Assembly (NCBI RefSeq): GCF_049985285.1
Contig: NZ_JBNIEU010000004.1
Span: 186,001-250,000 of the forward strand
Source: Aestuariirhabdus sp049985285
GTDB lineage: Bacteria; Pseudomonadota; Gammaproteobacteria; Pseudomonadales; Aestuariirhabdaceae
Length of the DNA: 64,000 nucleotides
Direction of reading: 5' to 3'
Each line of letters starts with the position of its first letter. Positions within the stretch are counted from its first letter, which is position 1. The translations under genes and the position numbers were made by a program. Shown piece after piece: positions 25,028-35,211 of this stretch. Below the pieces are notes generated by a model. The model was not told where the DNA came from. It was given only the letters and a program-made list of their open reading frames with translations, and did no database searches.

Positions 25028-26374
25028 ATGGCGACAATTAACCCTTTTCTGACAGAACCCGTCGGCCCTCTATTGCGCCGCCTGACTCTGCCAATGATGG
25101 GCGGCATTATTTCGCTGATGCTGTTTTATCTGCTTGACGCCTATTTTATTGCGCAACTGGGGATTGACGAGCTTGCTGTTGTCGGTTTCACCCTGCCCTT
25201 TGTAACCACCCTGGTAAATCTGGCTGTGGGCCTGGGCATCGGTATCTCAGCCACGGTTGCCCGCACCCAGGGTGCTGGCGGCGACAAGCCTATCGCCAAT
25301 ACCGGGCGCAATGCACTCCTTATGGCGGCGCTGGTACTCATTAGCGTGGCCACACTGAGCCAGCTTTTTCTGGACAATATATTTTCACTGCTCGGCGCTC
25401 CCGAACACCTGCTACCGGTTATCGACGATTATCTTAGCCTGTGGCTGATCGGCTGTACCTGCCAGCTTATCCTGATGAATGGTAACGCTATTTTCAGGGC
25501 AACCGGCAATACTCGAACCCCCGCCAAACTGATGGCTCTGGGGGCGCTACTCAACGCACTACTGGACCCCTGCCTGATTTTTGGCGTGGGCCCCGTTCCT
25601 GCGATGGGGCTGCAAGGGGCTGCTCTTGCTTCGATTATCGCCTGGTCTACTACCCTGCTTTTGGGTATCAGGCTTCTCGCTGTTGATCACAAGCTGGTCA
25701 GTCTATCCCTTCCCTCGGTCGCCGAACTTACCCACTGCTGGCCAGCGATACTGCGCATCGCAGTACCGGCGGCACTTTCCAATATGATGACCCCACTGGC
25801 CATCGCTATTATCACGGCGGTGGTCGCAGGATACGGTCCTGAGGCGGTCGCTGCCTTCGGGGTAGGCGAGCGCATCAGCGGATTGGCGCTACTGGCAATA
25901 CTCGCGCTATCCATGACATTGCCTCCCCTGATCAGTCAGAATATGGGAGCGGGAAACCGCCAACGTATCCTGGTGGCGATTCGCGGCAGCCACCGCTTCG
26001 CACTGATCTGGCAAACAGGGATCTATCTGATACTGGCGCTGGGCGCACCCTGGATCGCCCCCCTGTTTGGCGATAGCCTCATTACCCACGACTACATCCA
26101 GCTGTATCTCTGGTGCGTAGTACTGAGCCTCGGTCCACTGGGCGTTACCATTCTCACCGTCTCCTCGCTGAACGCACTTCACCAACCGTCCCGGGCAATG
26201 CTGGTCAGCGCCTGCCGCCTGTTTCTTCTTTTCGTCCCCATGGGTTGGGCGGGATCCCAATGGGCCGGTATTCCAGGCCTGTTTGTGGGCGCTGCGCTCG
26301 CAAACGTACTCTCCGCTGTCGTCGCCCGCGCCATCTTGCAGATCGACAGACTGCGCGATCCTGCAGAAAGTTAA
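25028..26374 (+). CDS. MATE-family efflux transporter
   Basis: A 448-residue inner-membrane protein with twelve predicted helices in two halves of six, as in NorM/DinF-type multidrug exporters coupled to sodium or protons. Signature segments are LLRRLTLPMMGG at the start, IFRATGNTRTPAKLMALGALLNALLDPCLIFG in the first half, and the related ALSMTLPPLISQNMGAGNRQR in the second. The ATG at 25028 (ATINPFLTEPVGPLLRR) gives the normal family N-terminus; the open frame back to 24926 is Lys/Pro/His-rich and rejected. The substrate cannot be read from the sequence. Confidence 0.9.
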   Translation: MATINPFLTEPVGPLLRRLTLPMMGGIISLMLFYLLDAYFIAQLGIDELAVVGFTLPFVTTLVNLAVGLGIGISATVARTQGAGGDKPIANTGRNALLMAALVLISVATLSQLFLDNIFSLLGAPEHLLPVIDDYLSLWLIGCTCQLILMNGNAIFRATGNTRTPAKLMALGALLNALLDPCLIFGVGPVPAMGLQGAALASIIAWSTTLLLGIRLLAVDHKLVSLSLPSVAELTHCWPAILRIAVPAALSNMMTPLAIAIITAVVAGYGPEAVAAFGVGERISGLALLAILALSMTLPPLISQNMGAGNRQRILVAIRGSHRFALIWQTGIYLILALGAPWIAPLFGDSLITHDYIQLYLWCVVLSLGPLGVTILTVSSLNALHQPSRAMLVSACRLFLLFVPMGWAGSQWAGIPGLFVGAALANVLSAVVARAILQIDRLRDPAES

Positions 26375-26423
26375 CATAGCAACTATCCACACAATCTGTG
26401 GATAAGCTTTGGGATATCCTTGT

Positions 26424-26443
26424 AGGAGCTTCGTCGAGCTCCT
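26424..26443. repeat. REP-like hairpin AGGAGCT-N6-AGCTCCT
   Basis: A perfect 7-bp inverted repeat preceded by TTGT, giving TGTAGGAGCT. It resembles the head of Pseudomonas REP elements (TGTAGGAGC...), but only one copy is seen in this window. It lies between the MATE gene and avtA. Confidence 0.35.
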
Positions 26444-26587
26444 GCTATCACCACCCCTGACCTATTTTGAGGCATTTTTAACCACAGCCAAGCCCATAGC
26501 CAACTCACCTTGGACGGCAATTCTGCTACAATCGCCGACGGCGCATTTATGCCAACCAATCAGCTTCAGGCAAGGTACCTTTACTCC

Positions 26588-27844
26588 ATGAAACTATCCT
26601 CATTCGGTGAAAAGTTCACCAGCAACTCCGGCATCCTCTCCCTCATGGACGACCTGGGTAATGCGCTTGCGAGCGGCGAAGATATGATCATGATGGGCGG
26701 CGGCAACCCCGCCCATATCCCGGAGGTTGAAACCGCCTTCAAACTGCGCCTGCAGCGCATCCTCGACAATCATGATGAGTTTGTTCGCCTGATCGGCACT
26801 TACGATGCACCCCAAGGGAATAAAAGCTTTATCGATGCGCTGGTAAAGCTGTTAAATAACCACTTTGGCTGGGGCTTAAAAGCCGAGAACATCGCGCTCA
26901 CCAATGGCAGCCAGAACGCTTTTTTCATGCTCTTTAACCTGTTTGCAGGCGACTACAGTGACGGCAGCCAACGCCAGATCCAGTTACCACTGGCCCCCGA
27001 GTACATTGGCTACGCCGACGCAGGCCTGAGTCAAAACTTCTTCACCGCTACCCGCCCGGAGATAGAGCACCTCGAGGATAACCTGTTCAAATACCGGGTA
27101 GATTTTTCCAACATCGAAATAGGTAAAAAAACCGGGGCAATCTGCGTCTCACGCCCCACCAATCCGACCGGCAACGTCATTACCGATGAAGAGGTGGCCA
27201 GGCTCGACTCCATGGCGCAGGCACAAGAGATTCCGCTGATCATCGATGGAGCCTACGGGCAACCTTTCCCCAACCTGCTGTTTACACCCGCGACTCCGAT
27301 GTGGAACCGCAATACTATTTTGTGCCTTAGCCTGTCAAAGCTTGGCCTGCCTGCGCTACGCACTGGCATCGTGATCGCGGACGAAGCGATCATCAGGGCG
27401 CTAACCGGGGTAAACGCCATCCTCAGCCTCGCACCCAACAGCGCAGGCAGCCTGCTGGCGCTGGACATGATTCGGGACGGATCCATCCTCCATCTAAGCG
27501 ATAACGTTATTCGTCCGTTTTACCAGCAACGAGCCCTGGCTGCCGCAGACCATCTTCGCTCCAAACTGGGAAGCTATAATTTCCATATCCACAAGCCCGA
27601 AGGCGCCATGTTCCTATGGCTCTGGTTTGAAGGGTTACCCATCAGCAGCCTGGAGCTGTACAACCGTCTCAAGGCGCGCGGAGTTCTGGTTGTGTCAGGG
27701 CACTACTTCTTTCCTGGAATGGAACAGGATTGGCGTCATAGCCATGAGTGCATCCGCGTCACCTATACCCGTTCACCAGCGGAGGTTCAACGCGGCCTGG
27801 AGATCATCGCCGAAGAGGTTATTCGAGCTTACAACGAAGGCTAG
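26588..27844 (+). CDS. avtA: Valine-pyruvate aminotransferase AvtA
   Basis: A PLP enzyme that interconverts valine/2-ketoisovalerate and alanine/pyruvate. The 418-residue protein follows E. coli AvtA closely: GGGNPAHIPE, TYDAPQGN, ALTNGSQNAFF, PLAPEYIGYADAGL, CVSRPTNPTGNVITDEE, the PLP lysine at residue 251 in LSLSKLGLP, and HKPEGAMFLWLWF. The ATG at 26588 begins KLSSFGEKF, as in the family, and a longer frame to 26510 is not homologous. It converges with argR across 33 bp. Confidence 0.93.
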   Translation: MKLSSFGEKFTSNSGILSLMDDLGNALASGEDMIMMGGGNPAHIPEVETAFKLRLQRILDNHDEFVRLIGTYDAPQGNKSFIDALVKLLNNHFGWGLKAENIALTNGSQNAFFMLFNLFAGDYSDGSQRQIQLPLAPEYIGYADAGLSQNFFTATRPEIEHLEDNLFKYRVDFSNIEIGKKTGAICVSRPTNPTGNVITDEEVARLDSMAQAQEIPLIIDGAYGQPFPNLLFTPATPMWNRNTILCLSLSKLGLPALRTGIVIADEAIIRALTGVNAILSLAPNSAGSLLALDMIRDGSILHLSDNVIRPFYQQRALAAADHLRSKLGSYNFHIHKPEGAMFLWLWFEGLPISSLELYNRLKARGVLVVSGHYFFPGMEQDWRHSHECIRVTYTRSPAEVQRGLEIIAEEVIRAYNEG

Positions 27845-27877
27845 TGAGGGCAACCGGCTTCCCTCGTCGCCAGCCGC

Positions 27878-28867
27878 CTACGGCCCGGCGGTGCGCTCCT
27901 GCCGCGGGGTCACCCCGTAATGGTTGCGATAGGTCGTACTGAAATGGGATGCGGTCGCAAAACCGCAAGAACGCGCCACTTCGGCAATCGGCGTCTCGGT
28001 CTGCTGTAACTGTTGACGGGCCTTTTCAAGACGTAATTGCAAGTAATATTTTGACGGTACGCTCTGCAGGTGCTTCTTAAACAACCGCTCAAGATGCCGC
28101 CGGGATACCCCCACATGAAACGCAAGATCGTCGGTAGTCAGCGGCTCATCAATATTCGCTTCCATCAGGCTAACCGCTTCAATCAGCTTCTTGTGACTGG
28201 TACCGATACGCGCCTGCAAAGGGATGCGCTGGGGGTGCTGCGGCGGGCGAATCCGTTCACAAACAAACTGCTCAGAGATCGAAGAGGCGATCTCCAACCC
28301 ATGCTGCTGGCCGATCAGAAATAGCATCATATCCATGGCCGCGGAGCCACCACCACAGGTGATCCGGTCACGGTCAATCTCAAACAGGTTGGATGACACG
28401 TTTATGTTGGGAAATTCGTCGCGCAAGCTTCCAAGATCCCACCAGTGGATCGTCGCCCGGTATCCATCAAGCAAGCCGGCACAGGCCATCAGATAGCTAC
28501 CCGTTCCGATACCCCCAATCTCCATTCCACGCTTTTGCAACTGGCGTAACCAACGAATCACACTCTCATTGCCGGTGCGAGCAACAGGACTCGCCCCACA
28601 AACAATCAACGAGTTGAAATCGGGCATCGTCTCTAAAGAAGCATCGGCGCGTGTCTCCACACCGCAGCTACTGGTTACAGCAGCACCATCGGGGCTAATC
28701 ATGGTGCACTCATACAGATCCTGGCCGCTCACCCAGTTCGCCATTCGCAAGGCTTCAATAGCCGATGCAAAAGCGATAAGGGAGTACCCGGGCAAGAGCA
28801 GAAACCCATAATGTCGTGGCATTCCACTATCATTACGCGGATTCCGTGTGGATCCGTTGAAATTCAT
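27878..28867 (-). CDS. argR: AraC-type arginine regulator ArgR (GATase1-like sensor)
   Basis: A 329-residue regulator. Residues about 19-190 form a DJ-1/PfpI-like sensor fold (YGFLLLPGYSLIAFASAIEALRMAN), and residues about 220-325 hold two AraC helix-turn-helix motifs (TTDDLAFHVGVSRRHLERLFKKHL and IAEVARSCGFATASHFSTTYRNHYGVTP). The segment from QRIPLQARIGTSHKKL to the end closely resembles P. aeruginosa ArgR as I recall it. It is divergent from gdhB-aruCFGD, and a direct repeat like the published ArgR half-site lies between them. The name rests on this similarity and context; another GlxA-type regulator remains possible. Confidence 0.75.
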   Translation of the reverse strand: MNFNGSTRNPRNDSGMPRHYGFLLLPGYSLIAFASAIEALRMANWVSGQDLYECTMISPDGAAVTSSCGVETRADASLETMPDFNSLIVCGASPVARTGNESVIRWLRQLQKRGMEIGGIGTGSYLMACAGLLDGYRATIHWWDLGSLRDEFPNINVSSNLFEIDRDRITCGGGSAAMDMMLFLIGQQHGLEIASSISEQFVCERIRPPQHPQRIPLQARIGTSHKKLIEAVSLMEANIDEPLTTDDLAFHVGVSRRHLERLFKKHLQSVPSKYYLQLRLEKARQQLQQTETPIAEVARSCGFATASHFSTTYRNHYGVTPRQERTAGP

Positions 28868-28971
28868 CTATATATCCGTATTGGGGAGCTGTAATTACAA
28901 CGCCTGCTAGGGAAAGGTGCAAGCGCGAAAGTGAACCACAAGCCCTCTCCCTAAAACAACCCATGATCAAA

Positions 28972-29013
28972 TGTCATCTGCCAACAACTCAAGGTCGCTT
29001 TCCTAAAACTTCC
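28972..29013 (+). promoter_or_regulatory. Putative ArgR operator in front of gdhB
   Basis: Two direct half-sites 21 bases apart: TGTCAT-N8-AA-N5 (28972-28992) and GGTCGC-N8-AA-N5 (28993-29013). The reported P. aeruginosa ArgR half-site is TGTCGC-N8-AA-N5; each copy differs at one or two bases of the hexamer. It lies about 110 bp before the gdhB ATG and about 105 bp before argR, so it could serve both. Confidence 0.6.
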
Positions 29014-29124
29014 TCGCTATCACTAGGGTAGCGTTTACCTGATAATTTGGCTCATCATGATCTGCCCATACGCCGATACGCTATAACGGCGTAATTTTCA
29101 TTACATCCACAGACCGGAAACACC

Positions 29125-32100
29125 ATGAGCACAATAAAGCAACAAAAGCTCGATACCATCGACCAGCTCAAGCAGCGTATTCATGATCAACTCCCCACCG
29201 ACCAACGGGAACCCGTATTGGCTCTTGCCGATCTTTATTTCAGGGAAAGCATCTCCCGAGACCTGATCAGCACCCCACAAGATGAACTCGAAGGCGCGTT
29301 GCTGTGCCTGTGGGATTGCATGCGGCAAAGAGTGCCAGGCGAACCCCGAATCCGGATCTATAACCCCAGCTTCGAAGAACATGGCTGGCACTGCCCCCAC
29401 ACTGTCATCGAAGTAATAACCGATGACATGCCCTTCCTTATAAGCTCCCTCACCATGGAGCTCATGCGACGGGAGCTAACGCTGCACCGAATAACCCACC
29501 CTGTCATCGCCTGTAAGCGCGACGATAAAGGACAGTTAATCGCAGTCTTCCCCCACGACACCAACGAGAAAGGCGCACACCGTGAAGCGGTCACTAGAAT
29601 TGAGGTCGATCAGCAGGGGTCAAGAAAAAAACAGCAAGAGCTGAAACTTGCCCTCACCAGCATTCTGCGTGATGTTCAAGTTGCCGTAAGCGATTGGCAG
29701 CCCATGTCCGCTAAACTTGAAGAGGTGATCAAAACATGCGAAAAGAGCAAACTACCGGTTAATAAAACGGAAAACGACGAAACGATCGCTTTCCTGAAAT
29801 GGGTTCTGAACAACCATTTCACCTTCCTCGGCTTTCGTTCCTACTCTCTGGTCAAAGAGAGCAATGGCGATGTCTTCATGGAGATCGACGACCAGAGTAG
29901 CCTTGGAACATTTCGTTCCATGGGAGAAAACACCCCTGTTAGGAACAAGTTAGCTCCTCATATTTGTGAAGAGATGCTAAAGCCTACTCTGCTGTCCATC
30001 ACCAAATCGAGCACGCGTTCTACCGTCCATCGTCCATCGCACCTCGACTATCTTGGCATCAAGCGTTTCGATAAGAAGGGCAACGTAGTTGGTGAGTGGC
30101 GCTTCTTCGGCTTGTACGCCTCCGCCGCCTACATCTCCCCAATTCAGGAGATCCCCCTGGTTCGGCAAAAGGCCAATTACATCATGCAGCAAGCGCGATG
30201 CACGCCGAATAGCCACAAGGGGAAAACCCTGCAACATATCCTCTCCCAGTACCCCAGGGACGAGCTATTGCAAGCCAGTACGGACAAGCTCGAAGAAACA
30301 CTTACCGGTATTCTCGAAACCCAGGCTCGGCGTCAACTGCGCCTGTTTCTGCGCAAAGATATATTTAGCCGCTTCGTTACCGCGCTGGTTCTGGTGCCAC
30401 GAGACCGTTTCAATACCGAGCTGCGGCAACAGCTGCAGACGATCCTGATGGACGCCTTTAACGGTTACAACAGTGAATTCAATGTACAGTTTTCGGAGCA
30501 ACTGACCGCTCATGTTCATATCACGGTCCACTGCGACAACTGCAACGATTCTGATGTGAGCATCGAGGAGCTGGAGACTCGCATGCGGGAGGCGATGCTC
30601 TCCTGGCAAGATCACCTGCACTTTGCGCTAATAGCCACCGACGGCGAAGGTGACGGTAACCGACTGAACCATGTATACGGTAATGCGTTTCCAGCCGCTT
30701 ACCGCGACGACCATAGCCCTAACCGCGCAGTGGCCGATATCCATAGAATAGAGTCAATCAGCGCAGAACACCCGCTTTCCACTCACCTGAGCCGCCCCTT
30801 GGGCAGCAATAGCGAGCTTCGTTTCAAAGTGGTAGGTCAAGGTGACACCATGGCCCTGTCCGATGTATTGCCCATTTTGGAGCATATGGGCGTACGCGTA
30901 CTGAGCGCCCGGCCGTACAAAATTCGCAGTGCCAACGACAATCAATTTTGGCTTCTCGATTTCCTTATTGCGGTGACAACAGACCGTGATCTGGACGACC
31001 CCGAACTCAAAGAGCAGTTTCAACAGTGCTTCGCTCGCGCCTATCGTGGCGAGTTGGAAAATGACGGTTTCAATAGTCTCATCATCAGTGCAGGGCTGAG
31101 CTGGCGTCAATGCATCATTGTACGGGCCCTGAGTAAATACCTGATACAGGCGCAGGTCTCTTTCAGCCAGAGCTATATGGAGGAAACCCTTGGGCGCAAT
31201 AGCACAATAACGGCGTTGCTGGTCGAGCTATTTGAAACACGCTTCGCGCCGCATCAGGAGTCTACCGACACAACCGCAGCTTTGTTGCGCGAGCAGATTG
31301 AGTCCGCACTTAACGAAGTGGCCAACCTGGATGAAGATCGCATTCTTCGCCATTTCCTCAGCGTGATCGACGCCATGTTGCGCACCAACTACTACCAACT
31401 CGACGAGCAGCGCCAACCCAAGAGGTACCTCTCTTTTAAGCTGGATCCTGAGCAAGTTCCTGCACTCCCCTTACCCCGGCCGAAATATGAGATTTTTGTC
31501 TATTCGCCCTGGGTTGAAGGCGTACATATGCGCGGAGGAAAAGTCGCTAGAGGGGGCTTACGCTGGTCCGATCGCCGGGAAGATTTCCGTACCGAAATAC
31601 TGGGCCTGGTCAAGGCACAGATGGTCAAAAACGCCGTTATTGTGCCAACCGGTGCCAAAGGCGGATTCGTCGCCAAGCAGCTTCCCGCAAATGGTACCCG
31701 AGAAGAGATTCAAGCCGAGGTCATCCATTGTTACCGTACCTTTATCAGGGGATTACTGGATATTACCGATAACCTCCAGAACAACAGTATCACTCCCCCA
31801 CAGCTGACTCAGCGTTACGACGAGGACGACCCCTATCTGGTCGTCGCCGCCGACAAAGGCACTGCAACGTTCTCAGATATTGCCAACGAGCTTGCGCAGC
31901 AGTACAACTTCTGGCTCGACGACGCCTTCGCATCCGGCGGTTCCTTCGGTTACGACCACAAGAAAATGGGTATCACCGCGCGTGGTGCCTGGGAATCGGT
32001 GAAGCGACTGTTCCAGGAAAAGGGTCGGGATTGCCAGAGCGAGCCCTTTAGCTGCGTCGGCATTGGCGACATGAGTGGAGATGTATTTGGTAACGGCATG

Positions 32101-33939
32101 CTGCTGTCACGGCAAACCCGACTGTTGGCCGCTTTTAACCACATGCATATCTTTATCGATCCGGACCCTCAGCCCGAAGCCTCATGGGAGGAGAGAAAAC
32201 GCCTGTTTGACTTGCCCCGCTCCAGCTGGAGCGACTACAACGCCAAACTAATCTCCAAAGGAGGCGGTGTATTCGAGCGCTCAGCAAAATCCATTACCCT
32301 CAGCAAAGCAGCCCGTGATGCCCTGCAAATCAGCCAACAAAAACTGACGCCCAGCGAACTGGTTCAACATTTGCTGCAAGCCCCGGTGGATCTGCTTTGG
32401 AATGGAGGCATTGGTACCTACGTCAAAGCGGGCTATGAAACCCATGCTGACGCTGGTGATCGCGCCAACGATGCCGTTCGAATCGACGGTAGTCAGTTAC
32501 GTTGCTCAATCATTGGTGAGGGTGGCAACCTGGGCTTTACCCAAGCCGGGCGAGTCGAATTTGCACGACAGGGAGGCCTGATTACGACAGACGCCATCGA
32601 CAATTCAGGTGGCGTTGACTGCTCTGACCACGAGGTCAACATTAAGATTTTGCTCGGGCAGGTTCTGGAGAACGGCGACATGACGCTAAAGCAGCGTAAT
32701 GTTCTGCTCGCCAGCATGACCGACGATGTCGCCCAGCTGGTTCTGGATAATAATTACCAACAGGCACGCATCCTTAGTCTTGCCAAGCATTTTTCCGTCA
32801 CCCAGCTCAGTGAGCACATGCGTTTGATTACCCTGCTGGAACGCGAAGGCCGCCTAAAGCGCAAAATTGAGTTCCTGCCCAGCGATGAACAACTGCATGA
32901 GCGCGAAGCACAATCCGAAGGACTCAGTCGCCCCGAGCTATCGGTGTTGCTCGCCTACAGTAAAATGAAGCTCTACGAGGAGTTGCTTGCCAGCGGAGTG
33001 TGTAACGATGCAGCCCTTGATCGTCGACTGAGCGCCTATTTCCCACGAGCACTGAGTGAGCGTTACCCGGAGCTGCTGGAATCCCATCCGTTACGGGCAG
33101 AGATCATCGCGACCCACCTGACCAACGAGATCGGTAACTGCATGGGACCCACTTTCTGGGCGTACATCAGGGATGAAAGTAATCGTGACCCGGCTGATAT
33201 CGTACGCGCTTACAGCGCCGCAAGAGCCATTTTCTCCATCGATACCCTGTGGTCCCAGCTGGAAGCGACCAGCCACAACCTGAACCACAACGATCAAACA
33301 GGGTTGTTCCAACGCCTGCAGCAACTGACAGAACGCGCTACCCTGTGGATACTGCGTAACAATAGCTCCATTAGCGACCTCGATACACTGCAGGTCCAGT
33401 ACCACCCTGCGGTAAAGCTATTGGAGAGCAAGCTCGCCGATTACCTGCAAGGGGAAGACTCTGAAGATATCGACGCCCAGATCTCCAAACTCTCCAGCGC
33501 GGGTCTCGAAAAGGAGCTAGCCCGCAAATACGCGGTGCTTGATCATCTGTACTACAGTCTGGACATTACGGCGATCGGTGCTCAGCAACCGGGCCAGCTG
33601 GAAAGCGCCACAGAGATCTTCTTCGCGCTCAACCATAGGCTGCAACTGCATTGGCTACGCGCCAGTGTGCAGGAATTACCTGCCATCAATCAGTGGCAAC
33701 GCAAAGCGCGGACAACCCTGACCGACGAACTCGACCGCCTGCTCCGCAACGCCAGCGCACAGGTGGTGAGCTCTGCCGACAGTAGCATCAGCCCCAGCGC
33801 TGGTCTGGAGCAATGGCTGCAAGAGAACGCAGCCCAGTTCCAGCGCAGCCAGGAAATTCTAAACGACATTAAATCCAACCCTAACCGAGACCTGGCCATG
33901 CTATCGGTTGCGATCAGAGAACTGAGACAGTTTTCCTGA
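29125..33939 (+). CDS. gdhB: NAD-specific glutamate dehydrogenase, large type (GdhB)
   Basis: Catabolic oxidation of glutamate to 2-oxoglutarate and ammonia with NAD+. The 1604-residue protein belongs to the 180-kDa class (P. aeruginosa GdhB is about 1620). The N-terminal half is the ACT-like regulatory region; the catalytic part begins around residue 790 with GGLRWSDRREDFRTE, MVKNAVIVPTGAKGGFV and IGDMSGDVFGNGML. The NAD-binding segment includes CSIIGEGGNLGFTQAGR. It starts the plus-strand cluster, 40 bp before aruC. Arginine-induced control by ArgR is known for the P. aeruginosa gene and is inferred here. Confidence 0.95.
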   Translation: MSTIKQQKLDTIDQLKQRIHDQLPTDQREPVLALADLYFRESISRDLISTPQDELEGALLCLWDCMRQRVPGEPRIRIYNPSFEEHGWHCPHTVIEVITDDMPFLISSLTMELMRRELTLHRITHPVIACKRDDKGQLIAVFPHDTNEKGAHREAVTRIEVDQQGSRKKQQELKLALTSILRDVQVAVSDWQPMSAKLEEVIKTCEKSKLPVNKTENDETIAFLKWVLNNHFTFLGFRSYSLVKESNGDVFMEIDDQSSLGTFRSMGENTPVRNKLAPHICEEMLKPTLLSITKSSTRSTVHRPSHLDYLGIKRFDKKGNVVGEWRFFGLYASAAYISPIQEIPLVRQKANYIMQQARCTPNSHKGKTLQHILSQYPRDELLQASTDKLEETLTGILETQARRQLRLFLRKDIFSRFVTALVLVPRDRFNTELRQQLQTILMDAFNGYNSEFNVQFSEQLTAHVHITVHCDNCNDSDVSIEELETRMREAMLSWQDHLHFALIATDGEGDGNRLNHVYGNAFPAAYRDDHSPNRAVADIHRIESISAEHPLSTHLSRPLGSNSELRFKVVGQGDTMALSDVLPILEHMGVRVLSARPYKIRSANDNQFWLLDFLIAVTTDRDLDDPELKEQFQQCFARAYRGELENDGFNSLIISAGLSWRQCIIVRALSKYLIQAQVSFSQSYMEETLGRNSTITALLVELFETRFAPHQESTDTTAALLREQIESALNEVANLDEDRILRHFLSVIDAMLRTNYYQLDEQRQPKRYLSFKLDPEQVPALPLPRPKYEIFVYSPWVEGVHMRGGKVARGGLRWSDRREDFRTEILGLVKAQMVKNAVIVPTGAKGGFVAKQLPANGTREEIQAEVIHCYRTFIRGLLDITDNLQNNSITPPQLTQRYDEDDPYLVVAADKGTATFSDIANELAQQYNFWLDDAFASGGSFGYDHKKMGITARGAWESVKRLFQEKGRDCQSEPFSCVGIGDMSGDVFGNGMLLSRQTRLLAAFNHMHIFIDPDPQPEASWEERKRLFDLPRSSWSDYNAKLISKGGGVFERSAKSITLSKAARDALQISQQKLTPSELVQHLLQAPVDLLWNGGIGTYVKAGYETHADAGDRANDAVRIDGSQLRCSIIGEGGNLGFTQAGRVEFARQGGLITTDAIDNSGGVDCSDHEVNIKILLGQVLENGDMTLKQRNVLLASMTDDVAQLVLDNNYQQARILSLAKHFSVTQLSEHMRLITLLEREGRLKRKIEFLPSDEQLHEREAQSEGLSRPELSVLLAYSKMKLYEELLASGVCNDAALDRRLSAYFPRALSERYPELLESHPLRAEIIATHLTNEIGNCMGPTFWAYIRDESNRDPADIVRAYSAARAIFSIDTLWSQLEATSHNLNHNDQTGLFQRLQQLTERATLWILRNNSSISDLDTLQVQYHPAVKLLESKLADYLQGEDSEDIDAQISKLSSAGLEKELARKYAVLDHLYYSLDITAIGAQQPGQLESATEIFFALNHRLQLHWLRASVQELPAINQWQRKARTTLTDELDRLLRNASAQVVSSADSSISPSAGLEQWLQENAAQFQRSQEILNDIKSNPNRDLAMLSVAIRELRQFS

Positions 33940-33979
33940 ACCCTACGGAACTCAACTACAACAGGAGGAAGAACAAGCG

Positions 33980-35206
33980 ATGAGTCATTCAACCTACACC
34001 CGCGATACCTTTGACCAGGTAATGGTCCCAAATTACTCCCCTCAGGCCATCATTCCGGTCAAAGGCGAAGGGTCTCGCGTCTGGGATCAGGAAGGCCGGG
34101 AATATATCGATTTTGCGGGAGGCATTGCCGTCAACGCCCTTGGCCATTGTCACCCCGAGCTAGTCGATGCCTTAAAGACACAAGCCGATAAGCTCTGGCA
34201 CCTGAGTAATGTCTACACCAACGAGCCCGCGCTAAAGCTCGCCAGCCAGCTAACCGAAGCGACCTTTGCCGAGCGCGTATTCTTCGCCAACTCCGGCGCC
34301 GAAGCCAACGAAGCCGCATTTAAGCTGGCACGCCGCCACGCTTTCACCCAGTATGGCCCGGAAAAAAATGAGATCATCGCCTTCCATCAAGCCTTCCATG
34401 GCCGCACCCTGTTTACGGTTTCCGTCGGCGGCCAGCAAAAATATCGTGAAGGTTTCGAGCCCGCACCCGGTGGTATCACCCACGTCCCCTATAACGACCT
34501 GGCGGCCCTAGAAGCGGCCATCTCTGACAACACCTGCGCCGTTGTCATGGAGCCCATTCAGGGCGAAGGCGGTATCATTACCGGAGACCCTGAGTTCATC
34601 AAGGGCGCGCGCGCGCTGTGCGATAAGCACAATGCTCTACTGGTATTTGACGAGGTGCAAACCGGTGTCGGCCGCATCGGCGAACTCTACGCCTATATGG
34701 ACACCGGCGTCACCCCGGACATCCTCACCACGGCCAAGGCCCTGGGTGGCGGCTTCCCCGTTGGTGCCATGCTTACCACCGAAGCGGTAGCTGCCAGCTT
34801 CGTTGTAGGAACGCACGGCAGTACATACGGCGGTAATCCCCTGGCGTGTGCCGTCGCCAGCAAGGTGCTGGAAATTGTCAGTGACCGGAAGCTGCTCGAT
34901 GACGTAAAGCGCAAGCGCGAGCGTTTCGTTGCTGCGCTCGAAGCGATCAATGCCGAGCACAACATTTTCAGTGAAATTAGAGGCAAGGGGCTCCTGATCG
35001 GCGCCGCCCTGAATCCGGACTGGGAAGGCAAAGCCGCCAAGTTTCTGGCTGCGGCTCGCGAACAGGGAGCAATGATCCTCGTCGCCGGGCCTAATGTATT
35101 GCGCATGGCTCCATCCCTGGTCATTCCCGATGAGGATATCGATGCGGGCATGGCGGGGCTTGCCAGGGCCGTAGCCGAGGTTGTTGCCGCAGGCCCGGAC
35201 GCCTGA
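33980..35206 (+). CDS. aruC: Succinylornithine/acetylornithine transaminase AruC
   Basis: A class-III PLP aminotransferase that takes the amino group from N2-succinylornithine to 2-oxoglutarate in arginine catabolism and can also act on acetylornithine (ArgD role). The 408-residue protein has FFANSGAEANEAAFKLARR, AFHQAFHGRTL, VVMEPIQGEGG, VFDEVQTGVGR and the PLP lysine at residue 253 (TTAKALGGGFPVGAML). AGGAGG precedes the ATG. It lies 40 bp after gdhB and before the aruFG succinyltransferase, which argues for the catabolic name. Confidence 0.9.
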   Translation: MSHSTYTRDTFDQVMVPNYSPQAIIPVKGEGSRVWDQEGREYIDFAGGIAVNALGHCHPELVDALKTQADKLWHLSNVYTNEPALKLASQLTEATFAERVFFANSGAEANEAAFKLARRHAFTQYGPEKNEIIAFHQAFHGRTLFTVSVGGQQKYREGFEPAPGGITHVPYNDLAALEAAISDNTCAVVMEPIQGEGGIITGDPEFIKGARALCDKHNALLVFDEVQTGVGRIGELYAYMDTGVTPDILTTAKALGGGFPVGAMLTTEAVAASFVVGTHGSTYGGNPLACAVASKVLEIVSDRKLLDDVKRKRERFVAALEAINAEHNIFSEIRGKGLLIGAALNPDWEGKAAKFLAAAREQGAMILVAGPNVLRMAPSLVIPDEDIDAGMAGLARAVAEVVAAGPDA

Positions 35207-35211
35207 TCAAA

